From the NCBI RefSeq assembly GCF_013337045.2, contig NZ_CP118259.1, forward strand, positions 2,170,001 through 2,234,000: 64,000 bases of DNA, in the 5' to 3' direction. Below are positions 9,344 to 17,635 of this stretch, one piece after another. Position numbers and translations under genes: made by a program. The notes under the pieces are model-generated. The model did not search any database. It had not been told where the DNA came from and saw only the letters and a program-made list of their open reading frames with translations. This stretch comes from Agrobacterium vitis. Its GTDB lineage: Bacteria; Pseudomonadota; Alphaproteobacteria; Rhizobiales; Rhizobiaceae. Each line of letters begins with the position of its first letter. Position 1 is the first letter of the stretch.

Positions 9344-10564
9344 ATGACCGCAACATCGCCATTGCCCACCGCAGCCTGGACAACAACCAAGCCGACAGCG
9401 CTTCTGGTTCTGGCTGACGGCACCGTCATCGAAGGTCAGGGCGTCGGCGCCACCGGCGATGTTCAGGCCGAGGTGTGCTTCAACACCGCGCTGACCGGCT
9501 ATGAGGAAATCCTCACCGATCCCTCCTATCTCGGCCAGATCGTTACCTTCACCTTTCCCCATATCGGCAATGTCGGCACCAATGAGGAAGACATTGAAGA
9601 CCTGACGCCCGCCGCCCGCCACGGCGCAGTCGGGGTGATCTTCAAGGCCGATATCACCGAACCATCCAATTTCCGCGCCACCAAGCATCTTGATGCCTGG
9701 TTGAAGGCACGCGGCATGATCGGCCTGTCCGGTGTCGATACGCGGGCGCTGACTGCCTGGATTCGCGAAAACGGTGCGCCGAACGCGGTCATCGCCCATG
9801 ACCCGAACGGCAATTTCGACATCGAGGCGCTGAAGGCCAAGGCCAAGGCCTGGAGCGGGCTGGAAGGTCTTGATCTTGCCAAGGTCGCCTCCTCCGGTCA
9901 GTCCTCGACATGGGGTGAAAAGCCCTGGGTGTGGAACGAAGGCTTTTCGGAGCTGGCTGACAAGGATGCCGATTATCACGTCGTCTGCGTGGATTTTGGC
10001 GTGAAGCGCAATATCCTGCGGCTGTTTACCGGCCTGAAATGCAAGGTCACGGTCGTGCCTGCCAATACCAGCGCCGAAGATATTCTGGCCTTGTCGCCGG
10101 ATGGCATTTTCCTCTCCAATGGCCCCGGCGATCCGGCTGCAACCGGTGAATACGCCGTGCCGGTCATCAAGGAATTGATCAACACCGATATCCCGCTGTT
10201 CGGCATTTGCCTTGGCCATCAGATGCTGGGTCTGGCGCTGGGCGCCAAGACAGAAAAGATGCATCAGGGCCACCACGGCGCCAACCATCCGGTCAAGGAT
10301 TTCACCACCGGCAAGGTGGAGATCGTCTCGATGAACCACGGCTTCGCAGTGGATTCGAAGTCCCTGCCGGAAGGCGTTGAAGAGACTCATATTTCGCTGT
10401 TCGACAACACCAATTGCGGCCTGCGCCTGACCGGCAAGCCGGTGTTTTCCGTCCAGCACCACCCGGAAGCCTCGCCCGGCCCGCAAGACAGCCACTATCT
10501 GTTCCGCCGCTTCATCAACATGGTACGCGAGAAGAAGGGCGAACCGGCTTTGGCCGAGCGCTGA
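9344..10564 (+). CDS. carA: Carbamoyl-phosphate synthase small subunit CarA
   Basis: The 406-residue glutaminase subunit, which releases ammonia from glutamine for CarB in arginine and pyrimidine synthesis. The N-terminal CPSase_sm domain (ALLVLADGTVIEGQG) is followed by a class I glutamine amidotransferase with its triad: C289 in GICLGHQ, and H373 and E375 in HHPEASPGP. The start MTATSPLP at 9344 has AAAAGGAAC upstream. carB lies about 7 kb away on the same strand, so this is not a carAB operon. Confidence 0.97.
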   Translation: MTATSPLPTAAWTTTKPTALLVLADGTVIEGQGVGATGDVQAEVCFNTALTGYEEILTDPSYLGQIVTFTFPHIGNVGTNEEDIEDLTPAARHGAVGVIFKADITEPSNFRATKHLDAWLKARGMIGLSGVDTRALTAWIRENGAPNAVIAHDPNGNFDIEALKAKAKAWSGLEGLDLAKVASSGQSSTWGEKPWVWNEGFSELADKDADYHVVCVDFGVKRNILRLFTGLKCKVTVVPANTSAEDILALSPDGIFLSNGPGDPAATGEYAVPVIKELINTDIPLFGICLGHQMLGLALGAKTEKMHQGHHGANHPVKDFTTGKVEIVSMNHGFAVDSKSLPEGVEETHISLFDNTNCGLRLTGKPVFSVQHHPEASPGPQDSHYLFRRFINMVREKKGEPALAER

Positions 10565-10591
10565 ACCACAGATTATAGCCCATAAAAAAAC

Positions 10592-10621
10592 ATAAGCCGA
10601 CCAATCACTTGGTCGGCTTAT
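10592..10621 (+). terminator. Intrinsic terminator after carA
   Basis: A 13-bp perfect stem (ATAAGCCGACCAA with TTGGTCGGCTTAT) around TCAC, followed by TTGATT and preceded by a run of seven A. The A/T symmetry suggests it serves carA and the convergent MATE gene. Confidence 0.85.
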
Positions 10622-10662
10622 TTGATTCTCATGCAGAACCTTATAATACGGGTAGAACAGCT

Positions 10663-12060
10663 TTACCGGCTCATCATCCGCATTTCGTGGCGAAGCCGTA
10701 GCCAGAACCGCAGCCCCATCATGACAGCGGCGCTGGAAAGCCCGATCAGGAAACCAAACCAGACGCCAAGACCGCCCATACCCAAGGGAAACGCCATGAA
10801 CCAGGCCAGGCCGAAACCAATTGGCCAATAGGAAATCAGCGCCAGGATCATCGGCACGCTGGCATCCTTCAGGCCACGCAGCAGCCCGGTAGCAACCGCC
10901 TGCATGCCATCGACCAGCTGGAAAATACCGGCGACCACCACCAGCGGCGCTGCATAATCCAGCACCGCCGCCGCATCGCCCCGACCCCGGTCGAGGAACA
11001 TTCCACTCAATTCGTTGGAAAAAAAGAAGAACAGCAACCCGCCGATCACCGAGATCAGGGCTGCCATGCAGACAACCGTGATGGAGGCCCGTACCACATC
11101 GGTAAAATCGCCGCGTCCATGGGCAACACCGATCCGCACGGTGGCGGCCTGCGCCAGCCCCAGCGGGATCATGAAGGCGATGGAGGCCAATTGCAGGGCA
11201 ATGCCATGCGCGGCCAACTCAATCGTGCCAATGCTGCCCATCAACAGGGAAGCCGCCGTAAACAGGCTGACTTCAGCCAGCACCGTGACGCCAATCGGCA
11301 GGCCAAGCTTGATCACATCGCGCAACGCATCCCAATCGGGCCGCCAGAAGCGCACGAACAATTCGTATTTCCGGGTGACGCTGTTGAAGTGCAGATAGAG
11401 ACCCATGGCGATCATGGCGAAGACATTGACCGAAACCGCCACCCAGGCAGCCCCAAGAATGCCGAAAGCCGGAAAGCCGAAATGGCCCAGCACAATGCAG
11501 TAAGCCAGGGCGGCATTCAGCAGCAAGGTGGCGATGGTGATATACAGGACGATCTGCGCCCGCCCGATGGCGCTGACCAACGCCCGCATCACCGCAAACA
11601 TCAGCGCGACAGGCAGGCTCAGCCACATGATGCGGATATAGCTCGAGGCAAGCTCGACCACCTGTGGCACCTGCCCCAGGGCCAGCAGCACATCACGCGA
11701 GTAATGGAAGAGCGGCCACATCACCACGCTGTAGGCGAGCGACACCCACAAGCCCATGCGAATGGAGCGGCGTGCCAGGCGCACATCGCCCTTGCCATAG
11801 GCATTGGCCACCATCGGCATAACTGCGATGGAAAAGCCGGAGCCGAAAATAAACACCGTGAAGAAAAACTGGCCGGCCAGCACCAAAGCCGCCAGCGATT
11901 CGGCTCCCAGACGACCGACAATCACCACATCGGTCGTGTGGATTGCCAGCTGCGCCAATTGCGCACCAGCCAGGGGAATGCCCAGCGCCAGCGTGGCGCG
12001 AACATGGCTAAGCCAGCTTTCAATGGGCGCGCCAAGGCGCTGGGACGAGGCATAAGTCAT
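10663..12060 (-). CDS. MATE family efflux transporter (NorM-like)
   Basis: A 465-residue inner-membrane protein with about twelve hydrophobic segments and the MATE repeat pattern (GIPLAGAQLAQLAIHTTDVVIVGRLG near the N-terminus, LGLPIGVTVLAEVSLFTAASLLMG at the start of the second half). Such proteins export cationic drugs or metabolites in exchange for Na+ or H+; the substrate here is unknown. I chose the ATG at 12060 (GGAAG upstream). A longer in-frame reading starts at an ATG at 12165 with a stronger GAGGAG site, adding 35 residues that cross a terminator hairpin. See the regulatory entries at 12077 and 12157: expression is probably controlled in this leader. Confidence 0.92.
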   Translation of the reverse strand: MTYASSQRLGAPIESWLSHVRATLALGIPLAGAQLAQLAIHTTDVVIVGRLGAESLAALVLAGQFFFTVFIFGSGFSIAVMPMVANAYGKGDVRLARRSIRMGLWVSLAYSVVMWPLFHYSRDVLLALGQVPQVVELASSYIRIMWLSLPVALMFAVMRALVSAIGRAQIVLYITIATLLLNAALAYCIVLGHFGFPAFGILGAAWVAVSVNVFAMIAMGLYLHFNSVTRKYELFVRFWRPDWDALRDVIKLGLPIGVTVLAEVSLFTAASLLMGSIGTIELAAHGIALQLASIAFMIPLGLAQAATVRIGVAHGRGDFTDVVRASITVVCMAALISVIGGLLFFFFSNELSGMFLDRGRGDAAAVLDYAAPLVVVAGIFQLVDGMQAVATGLLRGLKDASVPMILALISYWPIGFGLAWFMAFPLGMGGLGVWFGFLIGLSSAAVMMGLRFWLRLRHEMRMMSR

Positions 12061-12076
12061 GAGAACTTCCAAAACG

Positions 12077-12112
12077 AAAAAAAGCCGCTTCCAGTCAGGC
12101 TGGACGAGCGGC
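12077..12112 (-). terminator. Intrinsic terminator inside the MATE leader (attenuator candidate)
   Basis: On the minus strand GCCGCT-CG-TCCAG pairs with CTGGA-AGCGGC (two-base bulge, loop CCTGA) and is followed at once by seven T. It lies 17 bases upstream of the MATE ATG at 12060 and within an open frame that continues from an upstream ATG (12165). That position between a translated leader and the gene is typical of attenuation. Confidence 0.75.
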
Positions 12113-12156
12113 GGGGTTTCAGCATCGTATACCGGACATGGCGCATACAGGTCAGC

Positions 12157-12191
12157 TGCATGCATATTTTCTCCTCAACCGATATGCTGCA
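12157..12191 (-). promoter_or_regulatory. Hairpin holding the upstream start codon of the MATE leader
   Basis: TGCATGCATAT (12157-12167) can pair with ATATGCTGCA (12182-12191), one base bulged. On the minus strand the ATG at 12165 lies in the stem and its GAGGAG site in the loop. The structure could gate translation of the leader and so the terminator at 12077-12112. Confidence 0.45.
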
Positions 12192-12300
12192 TGAGGAAAT
12201 AATATGCAATTGCCTCGGTACGTCAAAGCCGTGACGTTTTCAAGACATAAGCAGATGCTTCAGAAAAACTCGTCGTCCCATCACGGTTGTTTATGGGCGA

Positions 12301-13203
12301 TCAACCGGGATCGCCATGCTGGCGGATATAATCGATAAAGACCCGCAGTGGCACGGGCATGTGGCGACGGCTGTGATAATAGAGGAAGGGACCGGAAAAC
12401 TCATCCTCCCAATCGGTCAGCACCCGCTCCAGTCGTCCGGCATTCAAATCCTCGATCATGAAGTCCTCGAATGTGCGCATCATGCCAAGCCCAGCCCGCA
12501 CGGCGGCCAGTTCCAGATCGACCGTTTCGGCGATCAGCCGGGGTGGCGGGGAGACATTGATCACCTCGCCATCGCGTTCGAAATGCCATTCATTCACCCG
12601 GCCACTGTTGAAGCGATGCAGAATGGAGCGGTGATGGATCAGGTCGCGCGGATGATCCGGTCTGCCATACTGCGCAAGATAAGACGGGGCTGCCACGCAG
12701 ACATAGCGCTGGCGGCGCGGGCCGATAGGAACCGCGATCATATCCTGATGCAGCGCCTCTTCATAGCGAATGCCGGCATCGCAGCCTTCAGCCAGCACGT
12801 CGATCAAAGCATCATTGACCATCACCTCCAGCAGGATATCCGGATAGGCGGCCAGAAAGCCGTTGACAACTGGCGGCAGCACACACCGGGCGACAATGCC
12901 CGGCACATTGAGCCGCAATCGCCCGAAGGGTCGCTCGCGAAACTGATTGATATCGTCAAGTGCCAGTTCAATATCCGCCAGCGTCGGCGATAACCGTTCC
13001 AACAGCCGCGCTCCGGCATCGGTCAGGGTCACGCTGCGGGTGGTGCGGTTCAGCAGCCGCACGCCAACCCGCGCCTCCAGCCGCCGCATCGCCTCGCTCA
13101 ACGACGAGGCCGAAACGCCGCGCAACTTTCCGGCTGCCCGGAAGTTTCTCAACCGGGCAATGGTGGCGAAGGCATCGAGATCGGCCAGCGGTAGATCGCT
13201 CAT
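12301..13203 (-). CDS. LysR-type transcriptional regulator
   Basis: A 300-residue regulator: winged helix at residues 1-60 (FATIARLRNFRAAGKLRGVSASSLS, one HTH), then a substrate-binding-like effector domain. The start MSDLPLADLDAF at 13203 fits the family. It is divergent from the aldo-keto reductase, with palindromes in the 103-base gap, so it most likely controls that gene and itself. In the HTH the segment GVSASSLSEAMRRLE replaces the more common QSAVSRQI form, as in the NodD/DmlR-like group of proteobacterial LysRs. Confidence 0.92.
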   Translation of the reverse strand: MSDLPLADLDAFATIARLRNFRAAGKLRGVSASSLSEAMRRLEARVGVRLLNRTTRSVTLTDAGARLLERLSPTLADIELALDDINQFRERPFGRLRLNVPGIVARCVLPPVVNGFLAAYPDILLEVMVNDALIDVLAEGCDAGIRYEEALHQDMIAVPIGPRRQRYVCVAAPSYLAQYGRPDHPRDLIHHRSILHRFNSGRVNEWHFERDGEVINVSPPPRLIAETVDLELAAVRAGLGMMRTFEDFMIEDLNAGRLERVLTDWEDEFSGPFLYYHSRRHMPVPLRVFIDYIRQHGDPG

Positions 13204-13253
13204 TGTGCATAATTCCAAACAACACATACGGAATAAACAGGATTATCGCACAA
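13203..13253. promoter_or_regulatory. Candidate LysR operator between divergent genes
   Basis: Two nested inverted repeats: TTGTGC-ATAAT (13203-13213) with ATTAT-CGCACAA (13242-13253), and inside them ATTCC (13212-13216) with GGAAT (13230-13234). The outer arm touches the LysR start codon, so binding would also repress the regulator. Confidence 0.55.
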
Positions 13254-13306
13254 AGCCAAACAGCGTAAACCTGTTTTCAGACAGACAGCAGAAAAGGAAA
13301 CTGGAT

Positions 13307-14296
13307 ATGCAAACGGTAAAACTTGGAAAATCCGGCCCTCAGACCTCGCGCCTTGGATTGGGATGCATGGGCATGTCGGGCATGTACGGGCCTGCCGACC
13401 GCACAGAAAGCCTCGCCACCCTGCACGCCGCCATTGATGCCGGGGTAACGCTGATCGATACCGGCGATTTCTACGGCATGGGCCACAATGAAATGCTGAT
13501 TGGAGAAGGGCTGAAGGGTGGCCTGCGCGACAAAGTGCAGATCAGCGTCAAATTCGGCGCTCAGCGCGACCCGGCGGGCGGCTGGATCGGGTACGATGCA
13601 CGTCCATCGGCAGTAAAGACGGCGCTGGCTTACACATTGCAACGGCTGGGCACCGACCATATCGATATCTACCGCCCGGCCCGGCTCGATCCCAATGTGC
13701 CGATTGAAGAGACCATCGGCGCCATCGCAGAGATGGTCCAGGCTGGCTATGTCAAGCATATCGGCCTGTCGGAAGTCGGCGCCGATACGATCCGGCGGGC
13801 AGCAGCCGTCCATCCGATCGTTGACCTGCAAATCGAATATTCGCTGATTTCGCGTGGCATAGAGGACAGTATCCTGCCGACCTGCCGGGAACTCGGCATC
13901 GGCATTACCGCCTATGGGGTTCTGTCGCGCGGGCTGATCAGCGGCAACTGGACCGCACCAACGGCACCAACGGATTTCCGCGCCCATTCGCCACGCTTCC
14001 AGGGCGAGAATGCCAACCACAATCTGGCGCTCGTCAAAGTCCTGACGCAGGTCGCGACCTCAAAAGGCATGACCACTGCGCAAGCCGCCATCGCCTGGGT
14101 GCTGGCCAAGGGCGAGGATATCGTCCCGCTGATAGGTGCCCGCCGCCGCGACCGATTGACGGAATCGCTTAGCGCCCTCGACTTTACCCTGTCACAGGAG
14201 GATATCGCTGCCCTTGAAACCGCAGTCCCCAAGGGCAGCGCCGCCGGTTCCCGCTATGCAGAGGCGCAAATGGCGCATCTGGACAGCGAAAAGTAA
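13307..14296 (+). CDS. Aldo/keto reductase
   Basis: A 329-residue NADPH-dependent oxidoreductase of the aldo-keto reductase superfamily (AKR13-like). Start MQTVKLGKSGPQTSRLGLGCMGMSG, with AAAAGGAA upstream. The catalytic Asp and Tyr are in DTGDFYGMGHNE; Lys is in VKFGAQR; the C-terminal cofactor loop includes PLIGARRRDRLTE. The usual Tyr-to-His neighbourhood 'YRPARLDPNVPIEE' replaces the more common YQHRVD, so the catalytic His is apparently Pro-Ala here. Substrate unknown. Divergent LysR control is likely. Confidence 0.93.
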   Translation: MQTVKLGKSGPQTSRLGLGCMGMSGMYGPADRTESLATLHAAIDAGVTLIDTGDFYGMGHNEMLIGEGLKGGLRDKVQISVKFGAQRDPAGGWIGYDARPSAVKTALAYTLQRLGTDHIDIYRPARLDPNVPIEETIGAIAEMVQAGYVKHIGLSEVGADTIRRAAAVHPIVDLQIEYSLISRGIEDSILPTCRELGIGITAYGVLSRGLISGNWTAPTAPTDFRAHSPRFQGENANHNLALVKVLTQVATSKGMTTAQAAIAWVLAKGEDIVPLIGARRRDRLTESLSALDFTLSQEDIAALETAVPKGSAAGSRYAEAQMAHLDSEK

Positions 14297-14302
14297 CCGC
14301 CA

Positions 14303-15199
14303 TCAGATCGGGCCGGAAAAGGTGTCGCAGGCATCCATCCGGCCCTGGTCATAGCCTTTCTTGAACCATTTCATCCGCTGTGCGGCGGAGCCGTGGTTGA
14401 AGCTCTCAGGCACGACATAGCCCTGGGACCGCTTTTGAATCGTATCGTCGCCAATCTGCTGAGCTGCATTCATTGCTTCCTGAAGATCGCCTGCCGAGAG
14501 CAATCCCTGCTGATCGGCCTTCCGGCCCCAGATCCCGGCAAAGCAATCAGCCTGCAATTCGACGCGGACCGACATCCGATTGGCGTCGGCGGCACTCATC
14601 GAGCTGCGCATCTGGTTGAATTTCGGCAGGATGCCGGTCAGGTTCTGGACGTGGTGGCCGACTTCATGAGCGATCACATAGGCCTGGGCAAAATCGCCGG
14701 AGGCCTGGAACCGCTTGGATAGCTCCGTGAAAAACGCGGTATCGAGATAGATACGGCGATCTCCAGGGCAGTAGAAAGGCCCGGTCGCCGCAGAGGCAGC
14801 GCCACAGGCAGAGGGATATTGACCGGAAAACAGCCGTAGCTTTGGCATTTCATAGGTTACGTCGCGCTCTTGAAATGCGGTGGTCCAGACATCCTCGGTA
14901 GACGCCAGCACTCGGCTCACGAATACTTTCATGTCCGCCTGTTCTGGCGTGTCACTGACCTGCTGCTGCGAAGAAGATGGCGCGGACCCACTGCCCTCCT
15001 CCAGCAATTGCAACATATCGATGCCCATCAGGCGAAGACCGAAATAGATCAGCACCAGAATGATGATGGTGGAAAAACTCAAACCCCGCCCACCACCGCC
15101 AAGCGGCAGCCGGATGCCGCGTCGGCCAAAGCCACCGCCGCCTGATGCACCCCTGACATCCTCGAGATTTTCGGACTGACGACGCCCATCCAGTTCCAT
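14303..15199 (-). CDS. Neutral zinc metallopeptidase (YpfJ family)
   Basis: A 298-residue membrane-anchored protein. A glycine-rich basic N-terminus (residues 1-40) precedes one transmembrane helix (about 43-60), a Ser/Gln-rich linker, and a zinc-dependent domain with HEVGH at 178-182 and a downstream ELQADCFAG that supplies the third ligand. It matches the YpfJ/zinc_metallopeptidase family in order and length. Localisation is the inner membrane with the catalytic domain probably periplasmic. It converges on the aldo-keto reductase with 6 bases between. Confidence 0.93.
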   Translation of the reverse strand: MELDGRRQSENLEDVRGASGGGGFGRRGIRLPLGGGGRGLSFSTIIILVLIYFGLRLMGIDMLQLLEEGSGSAPSSSQQQVSDTPEQADMKVFVSRVLASTEDVWTTAFQERDVTYEMPKLRLFSGQYPSACGAASAATGPFYCPGDRRIYLDTAFFTELSKRFQASGDFAQAYVIAHEVGHHVQNLTGILPKFNQMRSSMSAADANRMSVRVELQADCFAGIWGRKADQQGLLSAGDLQEAMNAAQQIGDDTIQKRSQGYVVPESFNHGSAAQRMKWFKKGYDQGRMDACDTFSGPI

Positions 15200-15286
15200 C
15201 GGTTCTCTCCCCAGCCGCGTAGCAGAACGCCCATGTTCAGCAAAAACTGCCGCCGTGCAACAGCAACGGCGGCAGGCTGGTAACGG

Positions 15287-15339
15287 CTTGAGCCCAACAG
15301 TGTTCCAAACACCTTAAGCCCAACAGTGTTCAAAACACT
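15287..15339. repeat. Tandem duplication of a 26-bp unit
   Basis: CTTGAGCCCAACAGTGTTCC at 15287 is followed directly by CTTAAGCCCAACAGTGTTCA at 15313; the two 27-base copies share the last/first C and differ at about three positions. It lies between the metallopeptidase and the GST gene and looks like a recent slippage product. Confidence 0.7.
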
Positions 15340-15359
15340 GAGTTTGAAGAAAAAGGCGG

Positions 15360-16043
15360 TCAGGTCTTGGAGAACATATAAGCTCCGCCGCGTTGCAGGG
15401 CGCGCTGATAGGCCGGCCTGGCGCGGATTGTGGAAAGATAGGAACGAAGGATGGTAACATCGCCCGTATCGCCGGAAATCGACAGCACCGATTCCACCGG
15501 GAAGCTCATGGCGATATCGGCGGCGGTAAAATCCGACCCAGCAAAATAGCCGTCTTTTTTTAATTCCGCCTGCCAGAAGGCCAGATGCTCAGCGATCTGC
15601 GGATCGATCATCTTGCCGCAAACGCCATCGGAAATCCGCTTAGCCACTCCGCGCAACAGAAACGGCATCTGCTTGGACAACCGGGAGAATACCAGCTTCA
15701 AGATCAGAAGGGGCATGGCCGAGCCTTCGGCATAATGCAGCCAGTAACGGTAACGCAGGAAAGCGTCGCTGCCCGGTGCCGGACGCAAAACCATCTTGCC
15801 ATTGGTATCGGCGCCATAGGTGTCGATCAGATATTCGATAATGGCGCCGCTTTCGGCGAAGATCCGGCCATTGTCTTCGATAACAGGCGATTTCCCCAGC
15901 GGATGCACGGCCTTCAATGCCGCCGGTGCATGCATATCGGCGCCGCGCTTGTAGGTTTTCACCTCATAAGACAATCCCAGCTCTTCCAGCAGCCAGAGAA
16001 TGCGGTGCGCCCTGGAATGCTCCAGATAATGGACAGTAATCAT
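15360..16043 (-). CDS. Glutathione S-transferase family protein
   Basis: A 227-residue cytosolic protein with an N-terminal thioredoxin-fold domain (MITVHYLEHSRAHRILWLLEELGL) and an all-helical C-terminal domain. PLGKSPVIEDNG and FAESGAIIEYL carry the usual glutathione-binding cis-Pro and ESG. The start at 16043 has AGGAGA upstream; an in-frame extension to 16100 has none. Substrate unknown; likely in detoxification or reduction. Confidence 0.93.
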   Translation of the reverse strand: MITVHYLEHSRAHRILWLLEELGLSYEVKTYKRGADMHAPAALKAVHPLGKSPVIEDNGRIFAESGAIIEYLIDTYGADTNGKMVLRPAPGSDAFLRYRYWLHYAEGSAMPLLILKLVFSRLSKQMPFLLRGVAKRISDGVCGKMIDPQIAEHLAFWQAELKKDGYFAGSDFTAADIAMSFPVESVLSISGDTGDVTILRSYLSTIRARPAYQRALQRGGAYMFSKT

Positions 16044-16619
16044 GGGCAGGTCTCCTGGCTTATATCGGTTGCCTGGGCAAATAGGCCGTAGCCAGAGCAT
16101 TTCCAGGAAAAGTGTGAAACGGTTTTACATGCGCAAACGCGATGGATTAAAAAATGTCTCATGAAAATACCTTGGATTTTTAAAATCTGCTGTCATGCCC
16201 CTGGCATGTGCCAGGACCGGCCCCAGGCATCTGCCAGAACCAGCAAGGAACATGACGAAAATCAGGCTGCACGCCTTGCCATGGCAAGTCGATAGCCAAT
16301 TTTGCAACCCTGACGGAGCGTAAAAAAATGCACTTCGCCTTGATGGCGCCATTAAAGAGAGGCAGCCAGGGGAAATGGTCGAGGACGGCGTCTGTTTCCC
16401 ATAAATTCTCGTAGGATCAAATAGTTAAACAACCACCTCGTTGAGAATTTCCAAAAAAATCCGAGTCCAGAGGAGCATAGAGATGTCGCAAAACGGCGGC
16501 AGACTCTGTTTGCGAAAAGCATAAAAACCCCATGGCATCGATCTGGAAAAGCCAACAGGGTTTCAGATACCTGCGACGCGAAAACGATACAACATCGTAT
16601 TGCTTAACAGTTGCTTTTT
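16044..16619. other. 576-base gap, no gene seen
   Basis: Contains a family B interspersed repeat (16094-16155) and otherwise moderately AT-rich sequence with short minus-strand frames (16125-16352, 16352-16555) that lack ribosome sites and any family resemblance. I find no terminator or promoter I would defend. Confidence 0.5.
16094..16155 (+). repeat. Interspersed repeat family B, copy 1
   Basis: AGAGCATTTCCAGGAAAAGTG, then AAACGGTTTTAC and a degenerate tail. The same block order appears at 59393-59461 (GAGCATTTCCAAGAAAGGTG, ACCGGTTTTACC, AAAACAAAGAG). This is a common chromosomal repeat type of Rhizobiaceae. Confidence 0.6.
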
Positions 16620-17345
16620 TTAGTCGATATTACCCTGCAATACGATCAGTTCTTCGAAATGCTTCATATCGTTAAAAGCACAGAAAGCCGGAGGATCAAG
16701 AGCGATATCCTCAAATTGCTTCAGAAACTCTTCTCGCGCCGTCTCCAGCATGGCCTGCCACTGAAAAAGGGCCGCCTCTGAAAATGGCTTGATGACATAG
16801 GCAAAGGTGATATGAAACTCGTAAGTCTCATGGTCGGGATGGCGATAGCCGAACAGATCCGCCAGCCTGTCGCGCCACTGCGCCAAGGCCCGGCGATCCG
16901 CCTCACCCATTGGCTCCAACCGAAGCCCCGTCGGCAGCATCCGGGCAATCTTCATGCGAAAATCCGGCCCGGGCGTAAAATGCATCAGCCTTTGCGCGAG
17001 GATTTCCGTCATGTCGTCGATTGGCGCATCCAGCGGCAGATCCTTTGGCCAGAAACCGGCGGTGCGGCGATGTTCGATAATGCCTTGAAACAGGGTCATA
17101 TGCAGGCTGGAGGCAGGGGTAACGGCCAGATGGTCAGCCTCCGGCATTTGCTTATAGCGCTCCTGCAAGGCGACAATCGCCTTCTGGCTTTCACTTCCCG
17201 GGCGAAGATGGCAAACAATCGTGTTGCCCGGTTCGGGTAGGAAATTACCTTCAGCATCGAAACGGATGCCGAGACGTTTCGATGGCCCGGAGCGGCCAGC
17301 CGCAGAGAAACGGATGAGGTCGGACGACAGTTGCGTCTGCGGCAT
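16620..17345 (-). CDS. DUF1868 protein, 2H phosphoesterase-like
   Basis: A 241-residue protein with two His-x-Thr motifs, H82-M-T84 and H178-I-T180, spaced as in the 2H phosphoesterase superfamily (2'-5' RNA ligase/cyclic phosphodiesterase fold). The DUF1868 family has this layout; its substrate is unknown, with cyclic phosphates or RNA ends as candidates. I chose the ATG at 17345 because AAGGAG abuts an ATG at 17354, leaving no spacing, but sits nine bases from the one at 17345. It is divergent from carB. Confidence 0.85.
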   Translation of the reverse strand: MPQTQLSSDLIRFSAAGRSGPSKRLGIRFDAEGNFLPEPGNTIVCHLRPGSESQKAIVALQERYKQMPEADHLAVTPASSLHMTLFQGIIEHRRTAGFWPKDLPLDAPIDDMTEILAQRLMHFTPGPDFRMKIARMLPTGLRLEPMGEADRRALAQWRDRLADLFGYRHPDHETYEFHITFAYVIKPFSEAALFQWQAMLETAREEFLKQFEDIALDPPAFCAFNDMKHFEELIVLQGNID

Positions 17346-17635
17346 GAGGGCCATCTCCTTTGAAACCGAACAGGTTTCCTACAGCGTCTGCGCAAATGGC
17401 ATGTGACAAAACGGTCCATTTCTCACTGTAATATCCCAGGGGAAATTGCAGGACCACATCCCCGCCGCGCCTGCCCTTCACTTATCCGTAGAAAAAGCGA
17501 AAACGGGGGTTCCGCTGATCGCCACAATTCCCTATAAGCCGCTTCTAGCCTGAAATGACCATGGATCTGCGCCCGACCGGTGATGCCCCTCACCTTGGCC
17601 GGTTTTTCGCGCAGGTGAAGAGATCGGATAGAGAC

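Noticed and set aside
9266..10828. 520-codon ORF opposite carA
   Set aside because: Covers carA, its terminator and part of the MATE gene; no domain, clearly a shadow.
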